Positions 1-7,761 of a stretch of DNA of 64,000 nt are shown here, one piece after another; the stretch's first letter is position 1; the number at the start of each line of letters is the position of its first letter. This stretch comes from Pseudomonas viridiflava (lineage in GTDB: Bacteria; Pseudomonadota; Gammaproteobacteria; Pseudomonadales; Pseudomonadaceae): the NCBI RefSeq assembly GCF_900602065.1, contig NZ_UWFN01000350.1, positions 352,288 through 416,287 on the forward strand, given 5' to 3'. The notes under the pieces were generated by a model. That model was given only the letters and a program-made list of their open reading frames with translations, had not been told where the DNA came from and did no database searches. The position numbers were made by a program, and so were the translations under genes.

Positions 1-934
1 TACGACCGGCCAGCCGGACGTCTTCAATCTTGGCCACCGAATCAGGCGGCAGACCGGCTTCGGCGCCGTGTTTGGCGAGCATTTCGTAGGTGACTTGGGT
101 CGGTACAGCGAACGCGCCTTTTTCAGCCATCAGTTTTGCAGTGTCGGCGTCGACCAGATTGCCGTGCTCGATGGTGCGCACGCCGCACTCGATAGCGCGA
201 CGAATCGCGCGGGCGGTATACGCGTGAGCCATCACATAGGTATTGGCAGCTTCGGCTTCATCGACGATGGCGCGGATTTCCGCTTCGCTGTACTGCGTGT
301 TGGCAATCGGGTCTGTCGGTGAAGACACGCCGCCCGAGGCCATGATCTTGATCTGGTTGGCGCCTTGTTGCAGTTCTTCACGCACGGCCAGACGCACGTT
401 GTCGACGCCGTCCACGACGCGGGCGATAGCGCCAGCGCGGAAGCAGCACGAACACGGTTCGCTCAGTAGGAGCTCGCCACGTGCGCGCATGTCGCCGTGA
501 CCACCGGTTTGGGACAGCGCTTTACCGGCTGCAAAAATACGCGGCCCCGGCACGAGGCCCAGCGCGATAGAGCGAGCCAGCGCCCAGTCCGCACCGCCCG
601 CGTCACGCACGGTGGTGAAACCACGATTGAGCATCGCCTCAAGAATCGGCAAGGCGCGGTACATGATGATCGCGTTGGGTTGCAGCGCATTCATGCCCAG
701 ATTGGCGTTGGAGGCCAGCACGTGAACGTGGCAGTCGATCAGGCCGGGCATCAGCGTGCGGCCATCCAGATCGATCACCTGGGCATCGGTTTCTGCTGCA
801 TCACCTTGCGGGCGAACCGCGCTGATGCGTCCACCCTCGATCACAACTTCCAGACCGCCCAGCAACTCGCCTTTATTCAGGTCGAGCAATTGGCCGTTGC
901 GCAGAATCAGGCGTGTCGTTTTTTCAGTACTCAT
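1..934 (-). CDS. Amidohydrolase family metal-dependent hydrolase (3' end outside window)
   Basis: The leftward frame reads 311 residues and runs off the window. It is an amidohydrolase-superfamily enzyme of the imidazolonepropionase/prolidase-like type. Visible metal-site residues are the HVH pair at about residues 69-71 after a PGLIDC strand, a candidate carboxylated lysine at 195 (QIKIMASGG), His236 (MAHAYT) and His256 (TIEHG). The last catalytic Asp lies beyond the edge. Such enzymes hydrolyse cyclic amides, Xaa-Pro dipeptides or related C-N bonds; the substrate cannot be read from sequence. Its ATG overlaps the TGA of the upstream transporter gene, so the two are translationally coupled and the transporter probably imports its substrate. 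No signal peptide is seen, so it is likely cytoplasmic. Confidence 0.85.
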   Translation of the reverse strand, partial: MSTEKTTRLILRNGQLLDLNKGELLGGLEVVIEGGRISAVRPQGDAAETDAQVIDLDGRTLMPGLIDCHVHVLASNANLGMNALQPNAIIMYRALPILEAMLNRGFTTVRDAGGADWALARSIALGLVPGPRIFAAGKALSQTGGHGDMRARGELLLSEPCSCCFRAGAIARVVDGVDNVRLAVREELQQGANQIKIMASGGVSSPTDPIANTQYSEAEIRAIVDEAEAANTYVMAHAYTARAIRRAIECGVRTIEHGNLVDADTAKLMAEKGAFAVPTQVTYEMLAKHGAEAGLPPDSVAKIEDVRLAGR

Positions 935-2244
935 TGCAGAGCGGCTCCCTTGAAGGTGGCATTGGCGCTGGTCTTGCGGTCGCGATACAGAAATGCGCCG
1001 CAACCGCTGACCACCGCGGCGAACATGATGTAAAAGGCCGGCGCGACGTTGCTGCCGGTGTTGGCGATCAGCCAGGTAATGGTGAAGGTGGCGAAACCGC
1101 CGAAGATCGTGACCGCAAAGTTGTAGGCCACGGACAGGCCGGTGGACAGCACATGAGTCGGCAGTAGTTCGCTGAACGCGGCCAGAATCGAGCCGATGTA
1201 ACCGGCGATCAACAGGCCCATCACCACTTCAAAAATCAGCAGCGAGGCCAGCCCTGGCATTTGGTTGATGAACAGGAACATCGGATACGCTGCGACGAAA
1301 ATGGCAGCTGCCGAACCCAGTAACCAAGGGCGGCGACCGTGCTTATCCGCCAGCATGCCGACAATCGGAGTGGCGACGATCAATACAGCACCGCCCATCA
1401 TCCCGGCGCTGAAACCCACGCCGCTTGGCAGACCCAGAACGCGGGTCGAATAGGATGGGATGTAGAACAGAATTGCGTAGGTGCAGACCGTCCATAGCAC
1501 GACCAGCGAGAAGCTGATCAGGGTTTCCCGTGGGTAGGTGCGGAAGACTTCGCGCAGTGGGGACTCGGTGGTTTTGGACTCTTTATAGACCGGCGTCTCG
1601 TCGATGCGGCTACGGATGTAGAAACCGACCGGACCAATCAGCGTGCCGATGATAAACGGGATCCGCCAGCCCCAGCTTTCCAGCTGAGCCTGAGTCAGGT
1701 AGTTCGAAAGGATAGCGCCCAGCGTGGAACCCAGCAGCACGGCGACGCCGATACTGGCCTGAATCCAGCTGGAGTAAAACGCCTTCTTGCCGTCCGGCGC
1801 GTGCTCGGTCAGAAAGGCCGTCGCGCTGCCCATTTCACCGCCCGCGGAGAAGCCTTGCAGCAGCCGTGCGAGCACAATCAACACCGGCGCGATCATGCCG
1901 ATTTGCGCGTAACTCGGGGTGATCGCAATGATCAGCGTGCCCAGCGCCATCAACAGGATGGTCAGCGAAAGCGCGGCTTTACGCCCGTGTTTGTCACCAT
2001 AAACGCCCAGCACAATGCCGCCGACCGGACGCATGAAAAAGCCTACGCCGAACGTCGCCAGTGCCAGTAGATAAGAGGTGAGTTCGCTGTCGGTGGGGAA
2101 AAACACCTTGGCGATGATGACTGAGAAAAAGCTATAGACCGTGAAGTCGAACCATTCAAGCCCGTTGCCGATCACTGTCGCGATCACGGCTTTGCGTGCT
2201 TTCTGGTTATGGGTTGCCGTGGAACTGTTTTTTATAGCGTTCAC
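931..2244 (-). CDS. MFS transporter, metabolite:H+ symporter (MHS) family
   Basis: A 437-residue inner-membrane transporter with about 12 hydrophobic segments. The first helix motif GNGLEWFDFTVYSFFS and the loop GDKHGRKAAL are characteristic of the MHS group (ProP, citrate and shikimate-type proton symporters). I place the start at a GTG at 2244 because AGGAG lies six bases upstream; the open frame extends 15 codons further but has no ribosome site there. The stop overlaps the amidohydrolase start (ATGA), so the pair forms an uptake-and-hydrolysis unit. A LysR gene lies upstream in the same direction and may control it. The substrate is unknown; a dicarboxylate, betaine-like compound or cyclic amide would all fit. 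Confidence 0.88.
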   Translation of the reverse strand: MNAIKNSSTATHNQKARKAVIATVIGNGLEWFDFTVYSFFSVIIAKVFFPTDSELTSYLLALATFGVGFFMRPVGGIVLGVYGDKHGRKAALSLTILLMALGTLIIAITPSYAQIGMIAPVLIVLARLLQGFSAGGEMGSATAFLTEHAPDGKKAFYSSWIQASIGVAVLLGSTLGAILSNYLTQAQLESWGWRIPFIIGTLIGPVGFYIRSRIDETPVYKESKTTESPLREVFRTYPRETLISFSLVVLWTVCTYAILFYIPSYSTRVLGLPSGVGFSAGMMGGAVLIVATPIVGMLADKHGRRPWLLGSAAAIFVAAYPMFLFINQMPGLASLLIFEVVMGLLIAGYIGSILAAFSELLPTHVLSTGLSVAYNFAVTIFGGFATFTITWLIANTGSNVAPAFYIMFAAVVSGCGAFLYRDRKTSANATFKGAALQ

Positions 2245-2432
2245 GTTGAACTCCTGCATGCAGATTACGCAGGGATTTGTCCCGCGCACGAGTGGGGCAG
2301 AGAAGCAATCGGGTGAAACATCGTCAGGGTCTTATGCCCTTGTAGGACCGAGAATAACTCGCGTAATTGGATGCGGGAAAACGCTCATTGGGAAGATATG
2401 CATGCGCTGGATGCATGCAAGAGGACGTGGAT

Positions 2433-2523
2433 CTGTAGGAGCTGTCGGGCACCGCGAGGCTGCGATATCGGTGCGTCCGACAAATCGCTATCGCAGCCTC
2501 GCGGTGCCCGACAGCTCCTACAG
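2433..2523. repeat. Long inverted repeat (REPIN-like)
   Basis: Two 34-base arms (2433-2466 and 2490-2523) are exact inverted copies around a 23-base centre. The outer ends share the CTGTAGGAGCTG core of other elements in this window. It sits between the LysR gene and the transporter. Confidence 0.85.
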
Positions 2524-2533
2524 AAAACGTGAT

Positions 2534-3430
2534 TCAGTCCCCGCTCTGAACCGTCAACCACTGCTCAAAAGACCGCGCCGCACGGCTCGGAAACTGCCCC
2601 GACGGATTGAGCAAATAATAACCACCGATCTCGCCCACATGGACATCACAAGCCGGCACCAACGCCCCGGACTTAACGTGCCCATCAATCATCGGTTTCC
2701 AGCCCAGCACAATGCCGCGTCCATCAATGGCCAGGTCCACCATCACGGGATAGTTATTCACGGTCAGACGTTTGGAAATCGCCGAGGCATCGATACCCTG
2801 ACGTGTAAACCAGTCAGTCCAGGACAGCCACTGACGCTGACCATCCTCAAGCATCAACAGCCGATGTTCGAACAACTGTTGTGGCTTGAGCACCTGACCT
2901 TGCAGATAGCCCGGCGCGCAATATGCCCCCACCGACTCTGCAAACAACAGCCGACTGTCCAGCCCCGGCGGCGAACCCGAGCGCAGGAAATACACCGCCA
3001 GATCAAACTCCGCACGCACCAGGGAATCCAGCCCGTCCACCACCCGCAGTCGCACGTCGACATTGGGAAACTCATCGGCATAACGCCCCACCAACGGCCC
3101 CAACCACAACGCCGCGACACCGCTGGAACACGCCAGCGTCAGTTCCTGCTCGCCGCTGTGCGTCATGACCTGCGCCGTCGCTTCAGCGCACTGGGCAAGC
3201 ACCCGATGCACCTGTTCGGCATACACCTGCCCAGCCACCGTGAGATGAATGCGCTTGTGCTCACGCCGAAACAACGCCCGCCCCAGAAACTCCTCAAGCT
3301 GCTGCACCTGACGACTGATCGCACTTTGCGTCAAATGCAGCTCAGTGGCCGCGCGAGTGAAACTGCCATGGCGTACCGCCGCCTCAAAGGCGATAAGGGT
3401 TTGCAGCGGCGGCAGAGGTTCGATGCGCAT
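2534..3430 (-). CDS. LysR-family transcriptional regulator (GcvA-like)
   Basis: 298 residues, the normal length for a LysR regulator. The N-terminal winged helix covers about residues 5-65 (LIAFEAAVRHGSFTRAA, then LTQSAISRQVQQLEE). The rest is a two-lobe effector domain with the GcvA-like features VDGLDSLVRAEFDLAVYF and RGIVLGWKPMI. It lies upstream of, and codirectional with, the symporter and amidohydrolase genes, so it is their likely regulator, although the 290-base gap holding a large inverted repeat makes cotranscription uncertain. The effector is unknown. Confidence 0.9.
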   Translation of the reverse strand: MRIEPLPPLQTLIAFEAAVRHGSFTRAATELHLTQSAISRQVQQLEEFLGRALFRREHKRIHLTVAGQVYAEQVHRVLAQCAEATAQVMTHSGEQELTLACSSGVAALWLGPLVGRYADEFPNVDVRLRVVDGLDSLVRAEFDLAVYFLRSGSPPGLDSRLLFAESVGAYCAPGYLQGQVLKPQQLFEHRLLMLEDGQRQWLSWTDWFTRQGIDASAISKRLTVNNYPVMVDLAIDGRGIVLGWKPMIDGHVKSGALVPACDVHVGEIGGYYLLNPSGQFPSRAARSFEQWLTVQSGD

Positions 3431-3590
3431 GGGGGATCCGGACAGTCATGAAGTCCCGCCATCAGAACAAAAAAGCGCGGAGGTTTCACCTCCAGATGGA
3501 TTAGCCCCGTTGAACTCGTGTACGCGGGGTGGCGCTCCACCTGCCAGCGATAAACGATTGCGCGGTATGTCGTCTATCCGCGTCTCATGT

Positions 3591-3667
3591 ATCGCGGGCA
3601 AGCCCGGCTCCCACAGCGCTCGCCGCTGTGTCAGGGTTAACCTGTGGGAGCTGAGCTTGCTCGCGAT
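3591..3667. repeat. REP pair, GCGGGCAAGC class
   Basis: Two facing elements, ATCGCGGGCAAGCCCGGCTC at 3591-3610 and the matching GAGCTGAGCTTGCTCGCGAT at the right end, form an imperfect hairpin of the REP doublet type. It lies in the 330-base gap upstream of the LysR gene. Confidence 0.8.
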
Positions 3668-3760
3668 GAACGATAACGCGATATACCTGACGGGCCGAGG
3701 CGGCTGATTCTTGGGCAAGATTCAACCATCGGGATCTGAGCTTAAGGGCAAATCCACTAG

Positions 3761-3876
3761 TGTTCGGACCGCCAAGCCCGGTCGCTACGTTTGCAGCGAT
3801 GGTGTGGACTCTGGGGTTGGCGGGCGGGAGCGACAAGGACGTGAAGCGGACGGGAAGTGTAGGGGGATTCTGTAAA
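3761..3876. repeat. 116-bp dispersed repeat, copy 1
   Basis: This segment is highly similar over 116 bases, in the same orientation, to 12124-12239. It starts TGTTCGGACCGCC and ends near GTAGGGGGATTC. Read leftward it is an open frame (NPRVH..AANVATGLGGPN), but I take this as a noncoding repeat. It lies at the distal end of the bacteriocin cluster. Confidence 0.75.
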
Positions 3877-4167
3877 CTAGCTTGGCAGCGGAATGCGTTT
3901 TACACTGGCACCTATGTAGTAAACCAAGTCATTTCTGACGGGATCACCAAGTATCTTCATCACAGCCTTCACTTGATCCGCCGTCAGAATGTGCTCATCC
4001 GGGGGCACATGTTGCATTGAGGCCCAGCCCATTGCGGCGAGCACTCCCGGCTCAAGTTCCTGCGTTATGTCCCCCTCGTACTGTAATGAGTCGTCCCAAG
4101 AGTCTGAGTAAAAACCACTGATTGAGAGGAATATAACCTCTACTGTATTTCGATGTCTTTCAGCCAC
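3877..4167 (-). CDS. Candidate bacteriocin immunity protein, paralogue 3
   Basis: Up to 96 residues, acidic, and clearly paralogous to the two genes upstream: all share FLxISGF near the N terminus, VLxxxGWxS in the middle and an IG near the C terminus. It is last in a leftward array behind the rRNase bacteriocin gene, which suggests immunity to that or a related toxin. The start is uncertain. The listed GTG at 4167 lacks a well-spaced ribosome site, and the codon aligning with the paralogues' starts is GTT, so this copy may be poorly translated or decaying. Immunity function is inferred from position, size and charge; I do not recognise the family for certain. Confidence 0.55.
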   Translation of the reverse strand: MAERHRNTVEVIFLSISGFYSDSWDDSLQYEGDITQELEPGVLAAMGWASMQHVPPDEHILTADQVKAVMKILGDPVRNDLVYYIGASVKRIPLPS

Positions 4168-4177
4168 CTCTTCGTCG

Positions 4178-4426
4178 CTACGCCCGAACCCCGATAAACA
4201 CGTCTAGATTGCTTGGCAATGGCTCGTTGACCGCTGTGGATACTTCACCCACCTGTTCCATGGATAGCAGCCATTCACCATCAGGACTTTTCTCCAAGCT
4301 TTCCCATCCGAGAATATTCAATACAGCATCTTCATATTCTGGCTTTACGACGAGGTCAAATTTCAACGCGTCGTCCTCAGCGTCATTTTTCAAAAAACCG
4401 GAGATCCATAGAAACATGGTCAACAT
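4178..4426 (-). CDS. Candidate bacteriocin immunity protein, paralogue 2
   Basis: 82 residues, acidic. I chose the ATG at 4426 because AAGGA stands eight bases upstream; the open frame reaches back to a TTG at 4465 without a ribosome site. It shares FLWISGF and ILGWESLEKSP with its paralogues but is the most diverged, so it may neutralise a different toxin variant. It lies 11 bases before paralogue 3 and 126 bases after paralogue 1, all leftward. Stacking extra immunity genes behind one bacteriocin is a known way to gain protection against related toxins; that role here is inferred. Confidence 0.6.
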   Translation of the reverse strand: MLTMFLWISGFLKNDAEDDALKFDLVVKPEYEDAVLNILGWESLEKSPDGEWLLSMEQVGEVSTAVNEPLPSNLDVFIGVRA

Positions 4427-4552
4427 CTTTCTATTCCTTTCCGGCTCACTCACTAGACCTAGCAAATACGGTTATAGAAATTTGCATCCATTTCCAGTCC
4501 CGGATTATTAGCCCGATCTATAGTCTCCGCTTTCTACGCAGGTTGTTGAGCT

Positions 4553-4795
4553 CTATCTAAAAACCCCAATGCTGTACGTCAACCCGTCATTGGCCTGGTC
4601 ACCAAGCAGCCCCATTACCGCAGATGCTTGATCTTGGCTGAGGTCAGTCTCGCCAGGCGGAACATCCTCCTGGGAGGCCCACCCCATGGCTGCCAGGACT
4701 GCCTCCTCTAACTCTGGTGGTACATCTTTTTCGTAGTACAACGAGTTGTCTGGATTCGGCTCTGGGTAAAAGCCACTGATTGAGAGAAATGTCAC
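4553..4795 (-). CDS. Candidate cognate immunity protein of the rRNase bacteriocin, paralogue 1
   Basis: 80 residues, strongly acidic, beginning at a GTG at 4795 with GAAGGAG eight bases upstream. It starts only 15 bases after the bacteriocin stop, the usual position of a cognate immunity gene. E3-type immunity proteins are about 85 residues, acidic, and bind the basic rRNase domain, so size, charge and place all fit, although its sequence does not visibly resemble the classical cloacin/E3 immunity family. Conserved with its two paralogues are FLSISGF, an acidic middle, LAAMGWAS and the end SIGVFR. Confidence 0.68.
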   Translation of the reverse strand: MTFLSISGFYPEPNPDNSLYYEKDVPPELEEAVLAAMGWASQEDVPPGETDLSQDQASAVMGLLGDQANDGLTYSIGVFR

Positions 4796-4810
4796 GTGTG
4801 ATGCTCCTTC

Positions 4811-6013
4811 TCATTTCGTCGTTATTCGTCTTTCGGGTTTGGCGTCACCAGTTTTTTCGCCAGTATCTGGGTCGTACTCACCTAAATGATTTCCCTGCTT
4901 GTCGTATACCTCTACTTTTCCGTGTTGGTAATCCCATTCATATATACGCGTCTTGCTCTCCCATCGATGTCGATGTCCTTTATGACGCACTTTGATCGCG
5001 TCCGGGAATTTCGCAAGCTTCTTTGGTGCTCTGTGGTAACTATGATCTCCACCAAACTGGCGAGCAAACACCACATACATCGACCTCAACCCAGTATCCG
5101 CCGGGAACACCACGATGCAGTCGTCGGTAGTGATGTCTTCGCCGGGGAAGCCTTCGATCTGGCTGTCGGTGTTTTCCGGGATCGGGTGGACGAGGATGGT
5201 GCCCAGTTGCTCGCCGCTGTTGTCGGGGTAGATCAGGGGCGGCATTTCGCCCAGCGGGCCGCGCTTGGGTGTCCAGAGAATCGTGATGCCGTTGAGCTTG
5301 GCTTCCAGTGCGGTCTGGTCGGCGTTCCAGGCTGCTTGCACCGTGCGGACTGAATCATCGCCCGTCGGTCCAGTGTGAATGCCGTAAACCTGCAAAACGC
5401 CTTCTGCATCCTGACGAAACTGGAAGCGCACGCGACTGGGCGCGCGAGTCATATTGCGCAGTTGTTCGTCGGTGTACAGCGTGCCGTCGCCCATCTTGGT
5501 CGGGAGCATGCCGAGGATGAATACACTGGCAGGCAAACTCGCGCCGCGGATTGCCCAGGTCAGACCCTGTTGCATGATCCCGCCGCCAGCCACTCGGCCC
5601 AGCGCAAGGTCGGCACCGAGCGCAGTTGCAACAGCAGCATTGGCTGCAGGCACCGCCATAGAACCGACAACCATCACGGCTCCGAAGTTGGACACAGGTT
5701 CGGTGCAAGTGCCTGCTTCGGTCAGGCGCCAGTTTGCACTCGTACACGACTTGGCGAAGATCAAATCTGTGCGGGGTTTGGGCGCTGGCCAGTAGTCTTT
5801 TTCGATGTAAACCGGCTCCGGAGGCTGAGCAGGCCTTACCCGTCCACCCCATGAGCTGCCGCCACCAAAATACTGGGCATACCATGGCTCCTCAAATGGA
5901 TCTTTTTTCAGATCGTCCTCTCTCATAACGCGACCGAGACTTTCCTTAATGTCGGGGCGTGCAGGGTGTCGATCAGCCTGATGAGGGTCAATAAACACTC
6001 GGTAACCGGGCAT
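4811..6013 (-). CDS. S-type pyocin-like bacteriocin with colicin E3-type 16S rRNase tip
   Basis: 400 residues. A Trp/Pro-rich N terminus (1-90) leads to a central pyocin-S-type domain (about 130-325, including an Ala/Gly-rich hydrophobic stretch at 115-185), and the C terminus (about 330-400) matches the colicin E3/cloacin cytotoxic RNase. The sequence YEWDYQHGKVE at 358-368 keeps the Asp-x2-His-x3-Glu catalytic set (D361, H364, E368), and the basic tail ends KPERRITTK. In E3 this domain cleaves 16S rRNA at the decoding site. It is shorter than classical S pyocins (over 600 residues), lacking an obvious receptor-binding region, and no lysis gene is visible, so delivery is unclear. The start is weakly supported: a GGAGG lies about 22 bases upstream. 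Candidate immunity genes follow directly. Confidence 0.82.
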   Translation of the reverse strand: MPGYRVFIDPHQADRHPARPDIKESLGRVMREDDLKKDPFEEPWYAQYFGGGSSWGGRVRPAQPPEPVYIEKDYWPAPKPRTDLIFAKSCTSANWRLTEAGTCTEPVSNFGAVMVVGSMAVPAANAAVATALGADLALGRVAGGGIMQQGLTWAIRGASLPASVFILGMLPTKMGDGTLYTDEQLRNMTRAPSRVRFQFRQDAEGVLQVYGIHTGPTGDDSVRTVQAAWNADQTALEAKLNGITILWTPKRGPLGEMPPLIYPDNSGEQLGTILVHPIPENTDSQIEGFPGEDITTDDCIVVFPADTGLRSMYVVFARQFGGDHSYHRAPKKLAKFPDAIKVRHKGHRHRWESKTRIYEWDYQHGKVEVYDKQGNHLGEYDPDTGEKTGDAKPERRITTK

Positions 6014-6072
6014 TTCAGGTGCGCGGTAATTCCACCTCCCATTTAAACGCGATGAAACAGGCCCTGACGGCC

Positions 6073-6130
6073 GCGCATAAAGGCCAAAAGAGCCTGTAAA
6101 CTCCTCACGCCCGCAGGTACGCGGCCCGTT
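6073..6130 (+). promoter_or_regulatory. Promoter-like module shared with 7669-7727, copy A
   Basis: About 55 bases (from GCGCATAA through AAAAGAGCC and GCAGGTACGCGGCC) closely match 7669-7727. Each copy lies just upstream of a rightward gene and ends at an AT-rich possible -10 (TTTATTGAT here). I infer a shared promoter or upstream regulator site; the factor is unknown. Confidence 0.4.
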
Positions 6131-6156
6131 TATTGATCAAGCGTTGAGGATAGGGA

Positions 6157-7068
6157 ATGAGTCTCTGGGATGACCTGAAAAAGAAAGCTGTCGACGCTAA
6201 CCCTGAACTGGCAGCCAAGGCGGCTCAGGCGATGAACAAGGCTAAGGACATGGCCGTCGAGGCCGGTCAGAAGGCCGCGCCGATCCTCAAGGAAGCGAGC
6301 GAAAAGGCGGCGGCCTATGCTCAGGAGAAAACCCCGATTCTCAAGGCTCAGGCGCTCAAGGCGATTGACGATGCCAAGCTGCGTCGTGCCGAGCTCAAAG
6401 AGCGCGCCAAGCACGACAAGGCCGCTCGCGCAGAAATGATCCGCACCATGTACGACATCAGCCTGTCGCCGGAAGACGTCAACTTCATCGACGAGCCGTT
6501 TAATCACTACGACCGCCAGCTGCACTTTTTCGTGGTGACGGGGCAGATCCTCGACACCCAGAAGCGCAACCAGACTCACCTCAGCGCCAGTCATTCGCAC
6601 CGCTCGGGTGGCGGCTTTTTGATCGACGGAACCGGCTCCATCGGCGGCAGCTCTTCATCGATGCACGTCAGCAGCCACAACGTTCAAGAGCACGAGTTCT
6701 GGGTCAAGCTGCGTGATGGCAAGGAGGCTTGCTTCCAGTTTTCCGATAGCACTGTGCGCATCCGTGAAGGGCAAACCGTCAGCATGCTGTTCGCACGCCG
6801 CGCTGATAGCCAGACCGGGCAGATGGTCGCGCTGTACAACCACAGTTCGCAAGAGAACTACAGCATCGCCGGGCCTGCCGCGATCAACCAGATGTTTAAC
6901 CTCTACACCGTCGAGCCGGGCCTGTTCAACGGCAACGAAGTGCTGACCACGCGTAACCGTTTGCTGCTGGAACTGGAGCGCCGATTAGGGCAACTGACCA
7001 CGTACTCGATGCTGCACGGCAACGTCGAAGGGCAGGGGCGTGTGATTGAAGGTGAGCGTCAGGAGTGA
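6157..7068 (+). CDS. Conserved hypothetical protein with helical N terminus and beta-rich C terminus
   Basis: 303 residues, not recognised as a named family. Residues 1-85 are Ala/Lys/Glu-rich with repeated AxxKAxxxA patterns, predicting a long amphipathic helix or coiled coil like those of LEA/apolipoprotein-type proteins. Residues about 95-285 look like a mixed beta domain, with GGGFLIDGTGSIGGSSSSMHVSS at 148-170 joining two parts. There is no signal peptide or membrane segment, so it is cytoplasmic or peripheral. The start is supported by GAGGATAGGGA directly upstream. It is divergent from the bacteriocin gene and probably monocistronic. Confidence 0.8.
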   Translation: MSLWDDLKKKAVDANPELAAKAAQAMNKAKDMAVEAGQKAAPILKEASEKAAAYAQEKTPILKAQALKAIDDAKLRRAELKERAKHDKAARAEMIRTMYDISLSPEDVNFIDEPFNHYDRQLHFFVVTGQILDTQKRNQTHLSASHSHRSGGGFLIDGTGSIGGSSSSMHVSSHNVQEHEFWVKLRDGKEACFQFSDSTVRIREGQTVSMLFARRADSQTGQMVALYNHSSQENYSIAGPAAINQMFNLYTVEPGLFNGNEVLTTRNRLLLELERRLGQLTTYSMLHGNVEGQGRVIEGERQE

Positions 7069-7140
7069 TGATTGGCATGCGGCAATTAGCCCACGGCCCT
7101 CAACTGTCTCAACCCGACGAGCGGTGCTAGAGTCGCGCCC

Positions 7141-7504
7141 ATGAAAATCTCTCGTGATGACCGGTCGATGATTGCCTGGGTGCTGTATTCAGCGTCCTGT
7201 TCAGTCTGTTCGGTTGCGGTATTCATCACGGGCAAATGAGTGGCCTGGCCCTGAGCGGGCTGAATGGTGGCTTTTGCTCGCTGGAAGGCGGGGGCGGCAC
7301 GCGCATTGATCTGGGTAGTTCGGATCAGACCGGGCAAACTGTTGCGCTCAACTCCGATGGCTGGGCGTTTGATTACATCCCCGTCATGGCGTCGGCACCG
7401 ATCAATGCGCAGAACTGGCCGCAACCGCCGCCGCGCTATCTGTGGCCCTCGCTCAACCCTCGCGCGCCTCCCGGCACTTTCCTCGCAGGGAATCCATCAG
7501 TCTG
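7141..7504 (+). pseudogene. Frameshifted and internally deleted DUF2946-like remnant
   Basis: The first frame reads MKISRDDRSMIAWVLY and soon stops. One base further on, the next frame continues FSVLFSLFGCGIHHGQMSGL and ends PRYLWPSLNPRAPPG. Both halves match the ends of the short copper-associated DUF2946 proteins common in Pseudomonas. A missing T in the run at about 7187 explains the shift. The family's usual middle CPLCGS segment is replaced by unrelated residues (WAFDYIPVMAS), implying a second, internal deletion. No intact product is expected. Family assignment is from memory of its conserved ends. Confidence 0.6.
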
Positions 7505-7668
7505 ATCCCGTTAATCCTCACTTCTATCGGTAAATGCCTGGCTCAATGCAATAGACGGAACGCCATGCAGCATTCCTGTCATTGCGGCCCGCAGTCAAAG
7601 GTATACACGGCAGGGAAGTCATCGGGGCATAGGGACCAACCACGAGAAACAACACAGCCCGCACAGTT

Positions 7669-7727
7669 GCGCACAAGGCTAAAAGAACCCGGAAACTTCA
7701 CACTCCCGCATCTACGCGGCCTGTGAC
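7669..7727 (+). promoter_or_regulatory. Promoter-like module shared with 6073-6130, copy B
   Basis: Matches copy A from GCGCACAAGG through CTACGCGGCC. A good -10 (TATGAT at 7729-7734) follows immediately, 28 bases before the permease start, which supports promoter activity. The remaining bases of 7505-7668 show no gene. Confidence 0.45.
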
Positions 7728-7761
7728 GTATGATAGGGGACGCTTCTGCACGGATCTCATC

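Noticed and set aside
2141..3451. 436-codon rightward frame across the LysR gene
   Set aside because: Shadow of the LysR gene and its REP-containing flank; Arg/His/Pro-rich with no domain.
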